A stretch of 64,000 bases of DNA from Oryzias latipes (Eukaryota; Chordata; Actinopteri; Beloniformes; Adrianichthyidae), in contig NC_019879.2 of the NCBI RefSeq assembly GCF_002234675.1, forward strand, positions 23,927,855 to 23,991,854, written 5' to 3'. Below the pieces are notes generated by a model that worked only from the letters and a program-made list of their open reading frames with translations, did no database searches and was not told the DNA's origin. Made by a program: the position numbers and the translations under genes. Shown here piece by piece: positions 1 to 25,628 of the stretch (position 1 is its first letter; every line of letters starts with the position of its first letter).

Positions 1-341
1 ACAAAACAGCAGCACTTGCATTTCCAGAGTGGCTGGTAACTCGAGCGCTGTCATTTTCTCAGATACTAGTGTCTTATTAAACCATAAGCGATGATAGATT
101 AATAAAAGTTGAAGGAAAAATTCCTAAATAGTCCAAAAAGCAAGGGGGTGGAATTCCTCTGCAGACTTATGACTTTATTTAAGAAACGTGTCTTCTTCTT
201 ATGGCAGGAGAGGAGTACAAGAATCTCAACCTTCAAGAGGGAAAAAGTGTCCTTCAATTGTATAATATAGTATAAAAATCATGACTCATCTTTGAAATAG
301 CTCATTGTCCTCTACTATTTTTCCTTTTATCACTTCGAAAG

Positions 342-13345
<13,004 letters not shown>

Positions 13346-13609
13346 TTTCAAAGCCATACATTTGAAACATGGGTTTAACGACCAATGTGAACTGCTGTGA
13401 AGACAAAAAAACCTTGCCTTGTGAATACAGTATTTTATTATGTAAAGGAAATATAAAAAAATATATATGAATTGAAGTTTTGATAGATTATATAAAGGCC
13501 TCTATCAAAATCACCTCTTGGATAAATTATCAAATACCAACAATTATTTTATCATTCATTCGTTATTTAGAAAGCTTATAAGAGCCTTGTTTATAAATTG
13601 TAAAAATTA

Positions 13610-13700
13610 TACATATATATATATATACATACTGTATATATACGGTATATATATATATAACTTCACAGTGCTACGTTGTATATATATATATATATATATG
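13610..13700. repeat. TA-rich microsatellite in FRMPD4 3' UTR
   Basis: Several short (TA)n runs with interruptions (13612-13660 and 13678-13700) in the 3' UTR of the long FRMPD4 transcript. Confidence 0.85.
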
Positions 13701-13870
13701 ATGTTGGCCAAATATATATGCTATATGAAGCTCTAGACAAATAATTTTCACAAGTTGTTATTAAAATATGGCAATGCATAAATTTCTTTTTTTCATTTTC
13801 TAAGTCACTTAATTTAATGAAAACTTTCCACATGAATACTGAATACTTTACTGTTATTTTTGTCACCACC

Positions 13871-13888
13871 AATAAAGATTTAAATAAA
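13871..13888 (+). terminator. FRMPD4 polyadenylation signals
   Basis: Two AATAAA hexamers (13871-13876 and 13883-13888) lie about 530 bases after the long-isoform stop and mark the likely 3' end of the gene. The 3' UTR between contains AT-rich microsatellite sequence. Confidence 0.6.
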
Positions 13889-13889
13889 A

Positions 13890-16800
13890 TCCCAAAAATG
13901 TTACAGAAAGGATTTTTGTCAGCTTCTGTTTTTTTTCTCTTTAAAATCTTCCATTACCATAGCAACACCACACTTTTAGCGAAGTTATGAGTGGCACATG
14001 TAAACCAGTTATTCAGCCATTTCCCAAATAATATTGAATTTCAACCTTAGTGCTTTTCATTGTGTTGACACAAGATGCATTGAATGAGAACAGTGTTACT
14101 CTCTCTGTGATAACTAAAAAGAACAACTGTGCAGGTAAGAAGGGAAGGCTGTTGACACACACCTGTCAAGGTTATTCACAGAACTAAATTCTAATTTTTC
14201 TGACCGAAAAGGCTAATAAGCTGATAGCTGACAGGCACAACTTTGTGAGAAAATAACTAAATACAAATTAATTTGTTGTCTTTTTCATTAGCACATGATA
14301 AAAAGGCATTTGTGTTTTACAGATACACAAAAATAGGCAAACATATAAAGAAGTGTGTGGAAAACTAAGTAAACCATAGAACAACTACTGCAGTAATAGT
14401 CTTGGGACCAGATTTACATTAAAAATGTTCATATTTTTTGTTTGACAAATTGATTTATTTCTGTAGCCGTGTTTTGTGCTTCAGTCTTGCTGCACTTCCT
14501 AAAATTGCGTCCGTTCATTCAACGGCAAAACCATAAAAAGCAAAACCACAGAAGAGAAGGAGCTTTCCCTTAGAAGCTCTTCCAAAACAGCCACACCTTT
14601 GCACTATTTCTCTAAGTTTACATTGAAGACAAACCTTTAAAATGCTAAATTTGTCACATGGACATTTGAGGCTCCTTTGGGAGCACAGTCACAGTCAGGC
14701 CTCAGATTGTGCAAATGTCTATTTCTAAATATGACTATAGTCATATTTAGAATTTAAATGGCTTATAATCAATTTTTGTGGTGAATAACTCATCTCAAAA
14801 TAAAAAATTAAAAAAGACAGTGGTCCATAAAGTCTCAGCAAATGGGCTTTTTACTCATAACTGTTTCTATGATTCCCGTAGGGATTCCAGAGCTTTAGTT
14901 TTAACACAAAGGGCAAAGAATTAGTGTCTATTGTAAGCATGACTATGCTGTGTCATATTTAATTACATGATAATGTTTTTTTTTGGATTCAATAAAGTTT
15001 CTCACACGTTATAGAAGGGACCAGATGAAGGCTTTTTATAAACTTACCATGAAAACTAATTGGAAAACCAAAAGCAGAAACCTAACGAAAATGTAACATC
15101 CAATACTTTTTAAAGATAAGATGGGTTTTATCTTTATTTGTAGCTAGCCTAAACGTAAAACGTGAAACGTGGATATTTCCTGATGGGCTGCTTGTGCTAT
15201 CTAGTGTGCAGAGAGAGGGGAAAAAGAGACAGAATAAGACAAATTTATTCTACAGTCAGAAATGTGTGGACATATCTCCTCAAAGTGAGAGAAATCTCCA
15301 CCTGTGAGAAAAGTTTTGCAGACATGAAGTTTGAAGGAGAGGCTGTGAAACCTCAAACCTCAAAGTCTTAGGGCTTCATCACATCTCCTGACATGACAGT
15401 CATAGTCAGGAGCATAAAAAACAGGAGCTACCTGACAGCTGTTTCTGAAATGTGGCTTTATTTCTGAGAGATTATTTCAAAACACTATATCATACAATCA
15501 GCCACCTCTTACGTGTATTATTTTTTGATTTGCAGATCAAATGTTTTGCGGTGCATTGTCTAGGGAGCAAGTTAAAAAAATTAAAGGATTTTGAACTTAA
15601 CTTATATTTGTCATTTATTCAATTGGCAGAGGTGTTACAACTGACACTTTCCCATTTCAGAGAGGAGGGACTGGTTTCAATTTCAACCTGAGGCTTAAAT
15701 TGATTATTAGCTGTCAAAATATCAGAAATTATAACATCTTTGGCATTATAAAAGAATCGGATGAGTGCTGCATTTACAACTGGAACAGTTTCCAGTCATG
15801 ACTTGTAAACCGTCCACACAGGTCGTGTGTCAGAACATGTTTATTTGTTGTAGTTGCAGACATGTCTGCTGTGCAAAGGAATGTTACTATGGCCAGAAGG
15901 GGTGCTGCGATTAATCTACTTAATTGTTTAATCGATTTATGTGTTTAAGATCCAATCAGATGGGTCTGTCTGAGGCAAGATTTTAATCAAATCGAATCGG
16001 CCTATTCCATTCAAAAGTTTCAAAGGGAAATACATTTTTTCTATCGATATTGGAAAACACCATTTAGATTGAGATATGGTAGGTTTATTTGACTGCAATG
16101 ACTAAGTGCATCACAGTGGACAACACACATGTGATGCACCAAAAGATTAACAAACTATCGTTACAGGCCAATGTGTGGAAACACTTTGAAAAGACATGTG
16201 ACCATATAGTGTGGTAGAATGTTCTAATTTGTACCATTTTGATGTCACACTGGTTGAAGTTTTGGCTAAATATGTCATGATTCGATTTTAGGTCAGGGAA
16301 TCGAATCGTTCCAGGTGAACCGATATAGACTAAAAATGATATCAGCAACCAAAAATTATGATATGATATGATATTAAATTGTTTTTTAAATTAATTGTTA
16401 CACCCCTAAAACAAAGGAAATGTGGTCAAGTGGAAACAGAAATAAATAGGCTTCTTTATTGTCAAATGTCTTTAGGAAAAGACAGCTGTTCATCGATCTA
16501 CAAAGGTTAATTTGGATTTATAAGAACATTTGTTTTTATATTTGTATTCTCTTTATTGAGACATATTTATTCAAACAAGCAAATACATCCAACTAAAAAC
16601 AAATAGTTTTATTAGTCAATAAAGCAAGTCAAAACACACAAAAATAAATGTATAAATAGATACATTTGTATCTAGAAACCACAAACAGTTGAATGCAAAT
16701 GGAAGTCAAATCTCACAACCAAAGAACAGCCACAAGTTACATAAAAAAAAAGATTTCTCCCTTGCAAACCTCATTCCCACAAGGTTTTACTTTCCCCAGC

Positions 16801-17100
16801 AGCTTAAAGAGAAATGAAACTCAGTGTTTATTGGTAGTCTGAAAAGAATAACATGCCAGAATGAAATGTTCTGCTTTACTCTAGATCAGTATTTCCTGTA
16901 TGAGGCTAAAGGAAAACATAAAATATCATTCTTAGGCCACCAATCAACCCGTACAGATTTAACAAAAGATAGAAGCTTTGCATATATGTGTTAAGACACT
17001 AAGAGGAAGTGATTCTGTATAATTATACACACACAGAGCTAAGACAGCCATCTGTTACTTTCATGTCATCATCTAAGAACTGATTGTCAGCGTTACACCT
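13890..17100. other. Intergenic FRMPD4-TLR7
   Basis: I see no gene here. It is AT-rich unique sequence with one hAT-like MITE (15898-16407). Small open frames such as 15162-15371 have no recognisable homology or splice context. In tetrapods PRPS2 sits in this interval; I find no PRPS2-like coding sequence. Confidence 0.6.
15898..16407 (+). mobile_element. hAT-like MITE, better-preserved copy
   Basis: The 5' end GGGGTGCTGCGATTAATC and the 3' end TTAATTGTTACACCCC form terminal inverted repeats of the fish hAT type. Inside are further paired ATCGATT/AATCGAT-like motifs. The diverged partner is 3413-4064. The 8 bp target duplication could not be defined with certainty. Confidence 0.7.
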
Positions 17101-17166
17101 CTTTATTACTATGTTCAACCTGGCAACAGAAGCAGGATCTCTCTCCACATTCCTTATAACAACAGA

Positions 17167-20100
17167 ATGCCCGTCCATCTGGTGAGTAAAAGACACATTA
17201 ATATGTACATTTAGGAAAACCATGGAATATCTAAGTTAGCTGAAAATATTTAGCAATGATGCCTATTTGTTGTGGATCTTGTGCCTTTTGATCGTCAGCT
17301 TTTTTTAATGCACACATCTCTTGTATCTGTCTGTGCAGATGTTTTTGGCATTCCTGGGTCTGTGGTGTTGTGACATTTTATGGACAACAGGCCTTTCTTA
17401 CCCAAAAGCTCTGCCGTGCGATGTCAGTGAGGCCAACAATGGCTCGGGGCTCAAGGTGGATTGCACGGAGAGAAACCTTAAGGAAATCCCCCCTGGCATC
17501 CCCAGGGACACCACCAACCTGACTCTCACCATCAACCACATTCCGACGTTGAACTCCACCTCTTTTTACAACCTGGACAACTTAACCGAGATTGATATGA
17601 GGTGCAATTGTGTGCCCATCAAAATCGGCCCCAAGGACCGCATGTGCATCAAAAGTTTGATGATTGAGGAGAACACCTTCACGGCACTGAAGAAACTGCG
17701 AGCGTTGTATTTGGATGGAAACCAGCTCAACAGTATCCCGAAAGGCTTACCCTCAAACCTGATTCTTCTGAGCTTGGAAGTGAATCACATTTTCTACATT
17801 TCCAAGGCAAACCTTTCTGAACTAAGAAACATTCAGGTGCTCTACCTTGGTCAAAACTGCTACTACCGTAATCCCTGCAACGCTTCCTATGATATTGAAG
17901 ATGGTGCCTTTCAACAGTTTACCAATTTAACTTTATTGTCTCTGAAGTCAAACAACTTGTCTTTCATCCCACATAACCTGCCCAAAAGATTGAAGGAGCT
18001 TTACCTGTACAACAACAACATTCAAGAAGTCACTGATGAAGATTTTAAGAACTTAACTAACCTTGAGATCCTTGACATTAGTGGAAACTGTCCTCGCTGT
18101 TACAATGCGCCTTTCCCTTGCACCCCGTGCCCAAATAATGCAGAGCTTCACATTAGCAAGACAGCTTTTGGGAAGCTGACAAAGCTAAAGATTCTACGTC
18201 TGCACAGTAACTCCCTGACACATGTAGCATCGGAATGGTTTGCCACAACAAAAGATCTCAGAGTTCTTGATTTGTCATCCAACTTTTTAGCTAGAGCAAT
18301 TGCATTCACTGACTTCCCACGGTTCCTGGGGAAACTGGAAGAGCTCGACCTGTCATTTAACTATGAGCTCCAGCGGTATCCTAAAATGCTGAGGCTGAGC
18401 TGCAGTTTTTCCAAGCTTGAGTCACTTAAAATCCTCAGACTGAAGGGCTATGTGTTTCAGCAGCTAAAGCCAGAGAGTATTGCTCCTTTGAAACATCTAC
18501 CTAACCTGGAAGTTGTAGATCTTGGTACAAACTTTATTAAAATGGCAAACCTTAGCATTCTGATGGAACTAAAAAGTTTTAAAATAATCAGTCTATCTGA
18601 CAACAAAATATCTTCTCCATCTGACAATCAAGATGATATTGTCTTCCCTGATGGAGAACCCTTGCTCTGGTCTCCAATGCCAAGTAGTGATCAGTACCGC
18701 AACAAAGAAGTGCGAGAGATACATTACTTCAGATACGACGAATATGCGCGCAGCTGCAAGTACAAAGATAAAGAACTAGGAGTTGTCACATCTTTTGTTA
18801 AAGAAGAGTGCAGTAAATTTGGTAAAACCTTAGATGTGAGCAGGAACAACATTTTCTTCCTGCATTCGAGGTTTTTGAATCTCAAGGATCTGAAATGTCT
18901 GAATCTTTCTGAGAATGCAATGAGCCAAAGCCTGAATGGATCAGAATTTACTCATCTAAAAAACCTACAGTACCTTGACTTCTCATCCAATCGCCTGGAC
19001 CTTCTCTACTCTACTGCATTTCAAGAGCTTGAAAATCTGGTCATCTTGGACATTAGTAATAACAACCATTATTTTGAGTCGGAGGGCGTGACTCACATGC
19101 TTAACTTCACAAAGAATTTGACAAAACTCAAGACCCTGCTCATGAACCACAATAAAATCTCTACATCCACCAACACAGAGATGGAGAGCAAATCCCTGGA
19201 GAGGTTAGAGTTCAGGGATAATCGCTTAGATATGCTGTGGAGAGATGGAGACACTAGGTATGTTAATTATTTTAAAAACCTACTTAACCTGACTGTCCTC
19301 GATATCTCTCACAATAATCTCAATTTTATTCCACGTCAAGTCTTTGGTGGCATGCCTGACAAGCTATCTGAGCTCTACATCAGAGGAAACAAACTGAAAT
19401 CCTTTGCATGGGGAGAATTACAGCTTCTGCGCTCTTTAAAGGTCTTAGACCTCAGTGAAAACCATCTAACTACTGTCCCACGCGTGCTGTCAAACTGTAC
19501 CACATCACTTGAGAAATTTATACTACATAAAAACCAGATTGTAAGACTTACACCCCATTTTCTCATGGATGCCTTCAATTTAAAGTATCTGGATCTTAGT
19601 TTTAACCACATCCAGTACATTGAACAATCCAGCTTTCCAGATGATGTTGTTTCACAGATGGACATGCTGCTCCTTCACAAAAACAGATTTATGTGCACCT
19701 GCAACGCCACTTGGTTTGTGAAATGGCTCAATACCACCAACGTGACCATCCCTCAACTTGGCACCGACGTCACCTGTGTGGCTCCTGGTGTTCAAAGAGG
19801 TCATCCGGTGATCTCCGTGGACTTACTGGCTTGTCAACATCCCTTCCTGTCCATCATCCTCTACATCCTCATGACGTCTGTTGTCCTCAGCTTTTTGACG
19901 CTGTCCATCTCCAGCCATCTCTTCATGTGGGACGTCTGGTACATTTACCACTTCTGCAGGGCTAAGCTAAAAGGATACCGCCGGCTGCACTCTCATGGTG
20001 CTATCTATGATGCATTTGTGATTTATGACAAAGAAGACCCAGCAGTGTCTGAGTGGGTGATGAAGGAGATGTGCACTCAGCTGGAGCAGGGTGGAGACCG

Positions 20101-20485
20101 TGGCTTGACTCTGTGTCTGGAGGAAAGAGACTGGATCCCTGGATGCCCCTTGATTGATAACCTCTCCCAAAGCATCCACAAGAGCAAGAGGACTGTTTTT
20201 ATTCTCACCAGAAAATACATCAAAGGGGGGAACTTCAGGACGGCCTTCTACATGGCCCACCAAAGACTAATGGATGAAAAAAACGATGTTATCGTATTGA
20301 TTTTCCTGGAAAAAGTATCTTGCAACTCAAAGTATCTGCAATTACGAAAGCGGCTATATAGGCGCTCTGTCCTCGAGTGGCCAGCAAACCCTCAGGCACA
20401 GCAGTTATTCTGGTTTAGCCTAAGGAGTGTTTTAGCCACTGAAAGCCACAAACAATACAACAATCTCTTCAAAGAAACACTGTGA
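17167..20485 (+). CDS. tlr7: Toll-like receptor 7
   Basis: Endosomal single-stranded RNA sensor signalling through MyD88. Predicted coding exons are 17167-17181 (five codons, MPVHL, donor GTGAGT) and 17339-20485, which join in phase 0 over a 157 bp intron; 1053 residues versus 1049 in human. In order: signal peptide, LRR N-cap (PCDV), leucine-rich repeats to about residue 835 with a long Z-loop (nt 18613-18800), C-cap cysteines CTCNATW, a membrane span near 842-866 and a TIR domain from about residue 894. TIR motifs visible are YDAFVIYD (box 1), ERDWIPG (box 2, BB-loop proline present) and FW (box 3). FKETL at the end and segments such as LDFSSNRLDLLYSTAF and GVTHMLNFTKNL mark it as TLR7 rather than TLR8/9. 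The 5-codon exon is a prediction; ATG 17339 is the alternative start. Confidence 0.96.
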
Positions 20486-21277
20486 AAAAAGAACAATATA
20501 ATGGCATTGTTCTCTGTGTCACTGTAGATAACAGCATGTTTAATCCCTTGTACGGATTAAAATATCAGAACTTGGAGAACTGATGCAGAAGTCTGTCTTT
20601 TTGGCTAATTCCCTCTTTGCCTCAATTACTAGAAAATGATTTGCACCCTTTGTTAGACCTCCCATATGATCTTAATGTTGCTGCTTATCAGCTGCCAGCA
20701 AAAACTCCAAACATGCCGGAAAAAAAAGGAAATGAAACAGAAGTAAACAGCACTTCTGCAAATTACAAACAGCTTCTCTGCCACAGAGTTTTGTACAAAC
20801 ATGCTAGTTTCGGATTGCAGTCCTGCCATGGGGACTTTTGCTCTGTAGCATGGGGCTGCAAAGAACAAGGAAGCTAAGCAAGATTAGTTTGACCACGATT
20901 GCCTTAGATGTACATAAAGGCAGCTTTCACTATGTTCTTTCTTTGCACGTTTCCAGTACTTGTAAGTGCCTAAGAATCAACCGGTTAGGAACTGTCTTCA
21001 AATCTTACTAAGGACTCACATATTCCATGCACAATGGTAAGTTTTGTTAACACAATACTATTGCGCACAAAAGGAAAACCCATGTAATCCAGTTCTCTGT
21101 TTAATGTTTGTGAATGAAAGTGAATTGGTATCTTCTTATTTACATGTTTTCCTTTAATATGTTCATTTAAGTACAGTTTGTGCTTTTGGTTTTCTGTTTT
21201 GATGTTTTTTGGAACCTTTAAAGAATGATTTGTTGTTTGAATTCAAATACAACGTGTTCAATCTGATTCCTGATGTT

Positions 21278-21283
21278 AATAAA
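21278..21283 (+). terminator. TLR7 polyadenylation signal
   Basis: AATAAA about 790 bases after the TLR7 stop, followed by a GT-rich element (TGTTGTC). It is the first canonical hexamer downstream. Confidence 0.6.
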
Positions 21284-22105
21284 TGTTGTCACATTCCTTG
21301 TTGAAGTTTGTAAGGATTTGCTTTTGACAGTTATTTGTGGTGTCAGTTTGATTGAACTAGATTAAGCTGTAAAATAAGTATCTAACAAATGTCTTATTAC
21401 AAATTTAGCTTCTTCCTGCAAATTTTCAATATCTTCGCAGCAAAGCACAACACGCTAATTCGACTACAGGAAGACAAGTAATTTCCGATAATTGAGCTAA
21501 ATGAACTATATCGCAGTTTAAAACAAAACATGGCATTAAAAACACATTTTCAGTGTTTTGACAATGCACAGTCTTTGACAATATTTTGCTATATTTAACA
21601 GTAAATATTAAAAGAAAGAACTAAACATGTACAGTTTTGAAGCATTGTTACAAAAAATAAACATAGATAATCCCAATGGACTAAAAAAAACTAGGCATGT
21701 TGCAGTTTTCTTTATTTAGTTTATAATACTTTCTGTTCCTATGATACTTTTATGATTCAAAGTATTTTCAAATTTTATTTTTATGTATGTAAGATATTTT
21801 ATAAACCTGGGACATAATGAAAACAGATTTCCTATGACAGAGCTGTCTGTGGCTCCTTTTGTTGCACGCTACTGGCACCTGCTGGTTAAGTGGGGAACAA
21901 CATTTTCTGATATTTTAAAAATACGATTGATGTTCACATTTTACAAAAAAGGGGGATGGGTGCATTTTTTAAATAATTTTGAAGGAGCATACAGACAACC
22001 CTGGCACTTTATTTTACTAGAAGTGCCTGTCTACATGAAGTTTCTGACTCAGAAAAAGAAAAGGGAAGTCCCCAGAATAAATCCAAAAGATTGACTGCAG
22101 AAGCA
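21284..22105. other. TLR7-TLR8 intergenic / TLR8 5' region
   Basis: AT-rich. No separate gene seen. It probably contains the TLR8 promoter and 5' UTR. A non-coding first exon of TLR8 cannot be placed: donor-like GTAAGA at 21790 and GTTAAG at 21883 are both weak candidates. Confidence 0.4.
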
Positions 22106-25100
22106 ATGACTTCAACACAAGTGTCTGATTTCCTTATTTGTCTGCAGACCCTCAGGTCTTGGAGTCACCTGTTTCTCCTGTTTCTGTTCTGCCATCATGA
22201 AGTCCATCACGCTGCGTGCAAGCCAAGGTGGATGTCGGCACAGTTCCCCTGCGATGTCACTGCCTATAATACCACAAAAGTCAAATTTGACTGCAGAGGC
22301 CGCCTTCTGACGGAAGTGCCAAGAGGAATAACGCATAATGTGACTGATCTTGACTTATCAGAAAACTTTATTAAGGCAATTAAGGGGAATGAATTTTCCA
22401 ACATGTCAAATCTGACTTGGCTGAAGCTTAGTTGGGCAAACAAGAACAAGAATATGACGATTGGTGAAGATTCTTTCAAAAACCTCACAAAGCTTAAGGA
22501 GCTGCAGCTAACAGGTATTTATCTGAAAGAAATACCAGCAAATCTCCCTGTTAGTTTGGAAACCCTGGAGCTGGACCACAACAAGATCTTGCTGCTGGAT
22601 AGGAGGAGGCTTGCTAACTTAAAAAATCTCACGCAGCTGTTCTTGTCTCAAAACTGCTACATGTGGGACCCGTGTGGACGTTCGGTTGAAATCGAAGATG
22701 ACACTTTTGCTGACTTGACCTCACTGCAAACTCTGGATTTATCTTTCAACAACTTAACCCAAGTTCCCAAAGGATTGCCAGAGTCATTGAAAAACCTGTC
22801 TGTTGCTTCTAATTATATACAGCAAATCCATAAAAATGATTTCCAAAACCTGACCAACTTGAAGGAACTTGAGCTACAGGGAAATTGCCCAAGGTGCCAG
22901 AACGCTCCATATCCCTGTGTCACTTGCATTAACATTTCTCTCACCATCCACCCTGATGCATTTCAAAATTTAGTAAATCTTGTAACTCTCAATCTAGGAG
23001 GAAACTCGTTAAAGTACCTAAAACCTTCCTGGTTTGAAAAGCTCCACAAACTTAGAGAGCTGTTTCTTTCTTTTAATTTTTTAGTAAACGCAATCACCCA
23101 GGAGGCAGCCTTCCTCCGATACCTCCCCAGCCTTGTAAGAGTCGACTTGTCTTTCAACTATGCCTTGAAGAGTTATCCAAGGACTCTGAATCTTTCTGAA
23201 GAGTTTTCAAACCTCACATCATTAAGAACTTTGCACCTGGAGGGCTTGGTCTTTCAGAACATTGAACAGAGCACTCTGAAATCTCTGTATGGGCTTAAAA
23301 ACTTGTCTGCGCTGAATTTGGGGACCAATTTTATCATTCACTCTGATTCCACTGTGTTTAGCAAATTCCAAAACCTGAAAATGATATACCTCGCAGAAAA
23401 CCGACTTTATCCCGTTCCGGTGACACGCACGCCAACCCCAAGAAATGGATACAACCAGAGGTCCCCGCTTTCCTTCAAACCGCTCACGCAACATTCACAA
23501 CCTACAGGTTATGAGATAACACATGCTTTTATCAAAAAGCAGTGTTTTGACTCCGGAAAAGTTCTTGTCCTCAGCTCTAATAACCTGTTCTTTATTTCTC
23601 CAAAGCAGTTTGAAGGATATGGAGATATCGCATGTCTCAACCTCTCAGGAAATGGATTTTCAGCAGCTCTTAATGGAACAGAGTTCTCCTCACTGCCTAA
23701 TCTGACATATTTAGACCTGTCCTACAATAAGATTGATCTGGCATATGACAACTCCTTCAAAGAGTTAAAAAAACTAAAAGTGCTCGACCTCAGTTACAAT
23801 CCACACTATTTTAAAGCATTCGGACTTACGCATAATCTGAATTTCTTAAAGAATCTTCCTGACCTACAGGTGCTGAACATGAGTCATAACTCCATTCACA
23901 CTTTAACAACTAAGCAGCTGCACAGCGAATCGTTGACAGAACTTCAGTTTGCATATAATTCCCTTGGCGTTCTCTGGAAAGAAAAAGACGGTTCGTACAC
24001 AAAACTTTTCACTAATCTTCACAATTTAACTGTTTTAGAAATATCGCACAACAGAATTAGTAAGATCCCCGACAATGTCTATGAATCTCTGCCTCGTAAC
24101 CTCACCAAACTCAGCATTCATCATAACTTGCTGACAGATTTTTCTTGGGACAAACTGAAGTTTTTCCATCAACTTCAGATCTTAGATCTGAGCTTCAATT
24201 CTTTGTCCTACATTGCAGGAATCAATTCAAGCATCACGCAGTCTTTGACTTTACTAGATCTGAGTCACAACCACATTTTCCACCTGAAAGATGGATTGTT
24301 CAATGGTCCAAAAAGTCTCCAGACTCTGAGTCTGAGCTTTAACAAACTGACTTTGGTTAACAGCTCGAGCTTCGGAGATGAGAACAACATCAGGACTTTG
24401 TTCTTGCACAAGAATCCGCTCCAATGTATTTGTGATTCGTTAGATTTCATTTTATGGATCGAAAGCAGTCCCATCAAGATCCCGAGGTTGACAACTGCAG
24501 TGACCTGTGACACGCCAGAAAACCAAAAGGGAAAACCACTAGTTTACTTTGACATTAGGCAGTGTGTAAATGACGATCTAGCACTGAAGCTGTACATCGT
24601 CACAACATCTATAATTGTTGTTTTTATGCTTTTGGTAACAGCATTTCCTTTATTCTACTGGGACTTTTCGTACATCACACACTATTTGAAAGCTAAACTG
24701 ATGGGATACAAGTCCCTGAACTTCCCAGACAATGCTTATGATGTCTTTGTGACATATGACACTAAAGACTCACACGTATCTGAATGGGTGATGAGCAACC
24801 TGCGGGTTAAACTGGAAGAAGACGGAGAAAAGCATCTTCCTATGTGTCTGGAGGAGAGAGATTGGCCCCCAGGAGTCCCGCTGGTAGACAACCTCATGCA
24901 GAGCATCCGATACAGCCGCAAGACCCTGTTTGTTTTAACAGAGGGTTATGTTAAGACAGGAATCTTCAAGATGGCAATGTATCTAGCACACCAGAGACTG
25001 CTGGATGAAAATGTCGATGTGATTGTGCTGCTCATGCTAGAGCCCGTCCTGCAGCACTCTCATTTCCTGCGCCTGAGGAAGAGGCTCTGTGGGAAAAGTG

Positions 25101-25225
25101 TTGTGGAATGGCCACGGACAGCAGCTGCAGAGCCCTGGTTCTGGCAAAACCTCAAAACTGTCATTAGAAAAGATAATCAAGGGATGTACAACAAAACATA
25201 TTCCAAATACTTTACCAATGAATAA
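22106..25225 (+). CDS. tlr8: Toll-like receptor 8
   Basis: Endosomal RNA-degradation-product sensor, paralogue and neighbour of TLR7. From ATG 22106 it encodes 1039 residues (human 1041). N-terminal hydrophobic signal (LFLLFLFC), LRR N-cap (FPCDV), LRR array, Z-loop (nt 23404-23560), C-cap CICDSLDF, membrane span near 828-852 and a TIR domain from about 878 with YDVFVTYD, ERDWPPG and a C-terminal FW. Segments such as DNLMQSI and LLEPVLQHSHFLRLRKRL-like text (MLEPVLQHSHFLRL) match TLR8. The start is uncertain: TTTGTCTGCAG|ACC at 22147 is a good acceptor in phase 0, so the first 14 codons could instead be 5' intron with the real start in an upstream exon, as in TLR7. The frame is intact throughout. 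Confidence 0.95.
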   Translation: MTSTQVSDFLICLQTLRSWSHLFLLFLFCHHEVHHAACKPRWMSAQFPCDVTAYNTTKVKFDCRGRLLTEVPRGITHNVTDLDLSENFIKAIKGNEFSNMSNLTWLKLSWANKNKNMTIGEDSFKNLTKLKELQLTGIYLKEIPANLPVSLETLELDHNKILLLDRRRLANLKNLTQLFLSQNCYMWDPCGRSVEIEDDTFADLTSLQTLDLSFNNLTQVPKGLPESLKNLSVASNYIQQIHKNDFQNLTNLKELELQGNCPRCQNAPYPCVTCINISLTIHPDAFQNLVNLVTLNLGGNSLKYLKPSWFEKLHKLRELFLSFNFLVNAITQEAAFLRYLPSLVRVDLSFNYALKSYPRTLNLSEEFSNLTSLRTLHLEGLVFQNIEQSTLKSLYGLKNLSALNLGTNFIIHSDSTVFSKFQNLKMIYLAENRLYPVPVTRTPTPRNGYNQRSPLSFKPLTQHSQPTGYEITHAFIKKQCFDSGKVLVLSSNNLFFISPKQFEGYGDIACLNLSGNGFSAALNGTEFSSLPNLTYLDLSYNKIDLAYDNSFKELKKLKVLDLSYNPHYFKAFGLTHNLNFLKNLPDLQVLNMSHNSIHTLTTKQLHSESLTELQFAYNSLGVLWKEKDGSYTKLFTNLHNLTVLEISHNRISKIPDNVYESLPRNLTKLSIHHNLLTDFSWDKLKFFHQLQILDLSFNSLSYIAGINSSITQSLTLLDLSHNHIFHLKDGLFNGPKSLQTLSLSFNKLTLVNSSSFGDENNIRTLFLHKNPLQCICDSLDFILWIESSPIKIPRLTTAVTCDTPENQKGKPLVYFDIRQCVNDDLALKLYIVTTSIIVVFMLLVTAFPLFYWDFSYITHYLKAKLMGYKSLNFPDNAYDVFVTYDTKDSHVSEWVMSNLRVKLEEDGEKHLPMCLEERDWPPGVPLVDNLMQSIRYSRKTLFVLTEGYVKTGIFKMAMYLAHQRLLDENVDVIVLLMLEPVLQHSHFLRLRKRLCGKSVVEWPRTAAAEPWFWQNLKTVIRKDNQGMYNKTYSKYFTNE

Positions 25226-25257
25226 AGCAGAGGATAATTGTTTGTTTTTTTTTGTTC

Positions 25258-25263
25258 AATAAA
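25258..25263 (+). terminator. TLR8 polyadenylation signal
   Basis: AATAAA 33 bases after the stop codon, following a T-rich run; another AATAAA overlaps the stop region. The implied 3' UTR is very short. Confidence 0.65.
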
Positions 25264-25344
25264 ATGGGTTGTTTTTCCACTGTGAGCTGTTCTTCAATGT
25301 TTGTAGTTAAAATAAATTTGATAACTCATGTGCAAAAATTAATT

Positions 25345-25395
25345 AATAAATATATATATGTGTGTATAGAAATATATATATATATATATATATAT
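25345..25395. repeat. TA/TG microsatellite
   Basis: An interrupted TATATG and TA run just downstream of TLR8. Confidence 0.8.
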
Positions 25396-25628
25396 TTATG
25401 AATGGTTTACCTTTTTTCTTTTTGACACATGTTGAGACTGCAATGTTTGGAATGGTCCTGCTGGGTTTGAATAAAACTACAAATTGCATTTGACCTTATG
25501 GTATTTATTTTTATGTGAACGTATATAATTATTTAACATATGAAAAGAAAAAAAATTATACCAAGTTCTTCTGTTTTTTGTTGAAAGTTGAGATGCAAAA
25601 TGTTTGCAAGTGAACTAACAGTGTCCTC

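Noticed and set aside
16801-16825. ISRE-like sequence upstream of TLR7 (GAGAAATGAAACT)
   Set aside because: One base short of the required spacing GAAANNGAAA; not reported as an IRF site.
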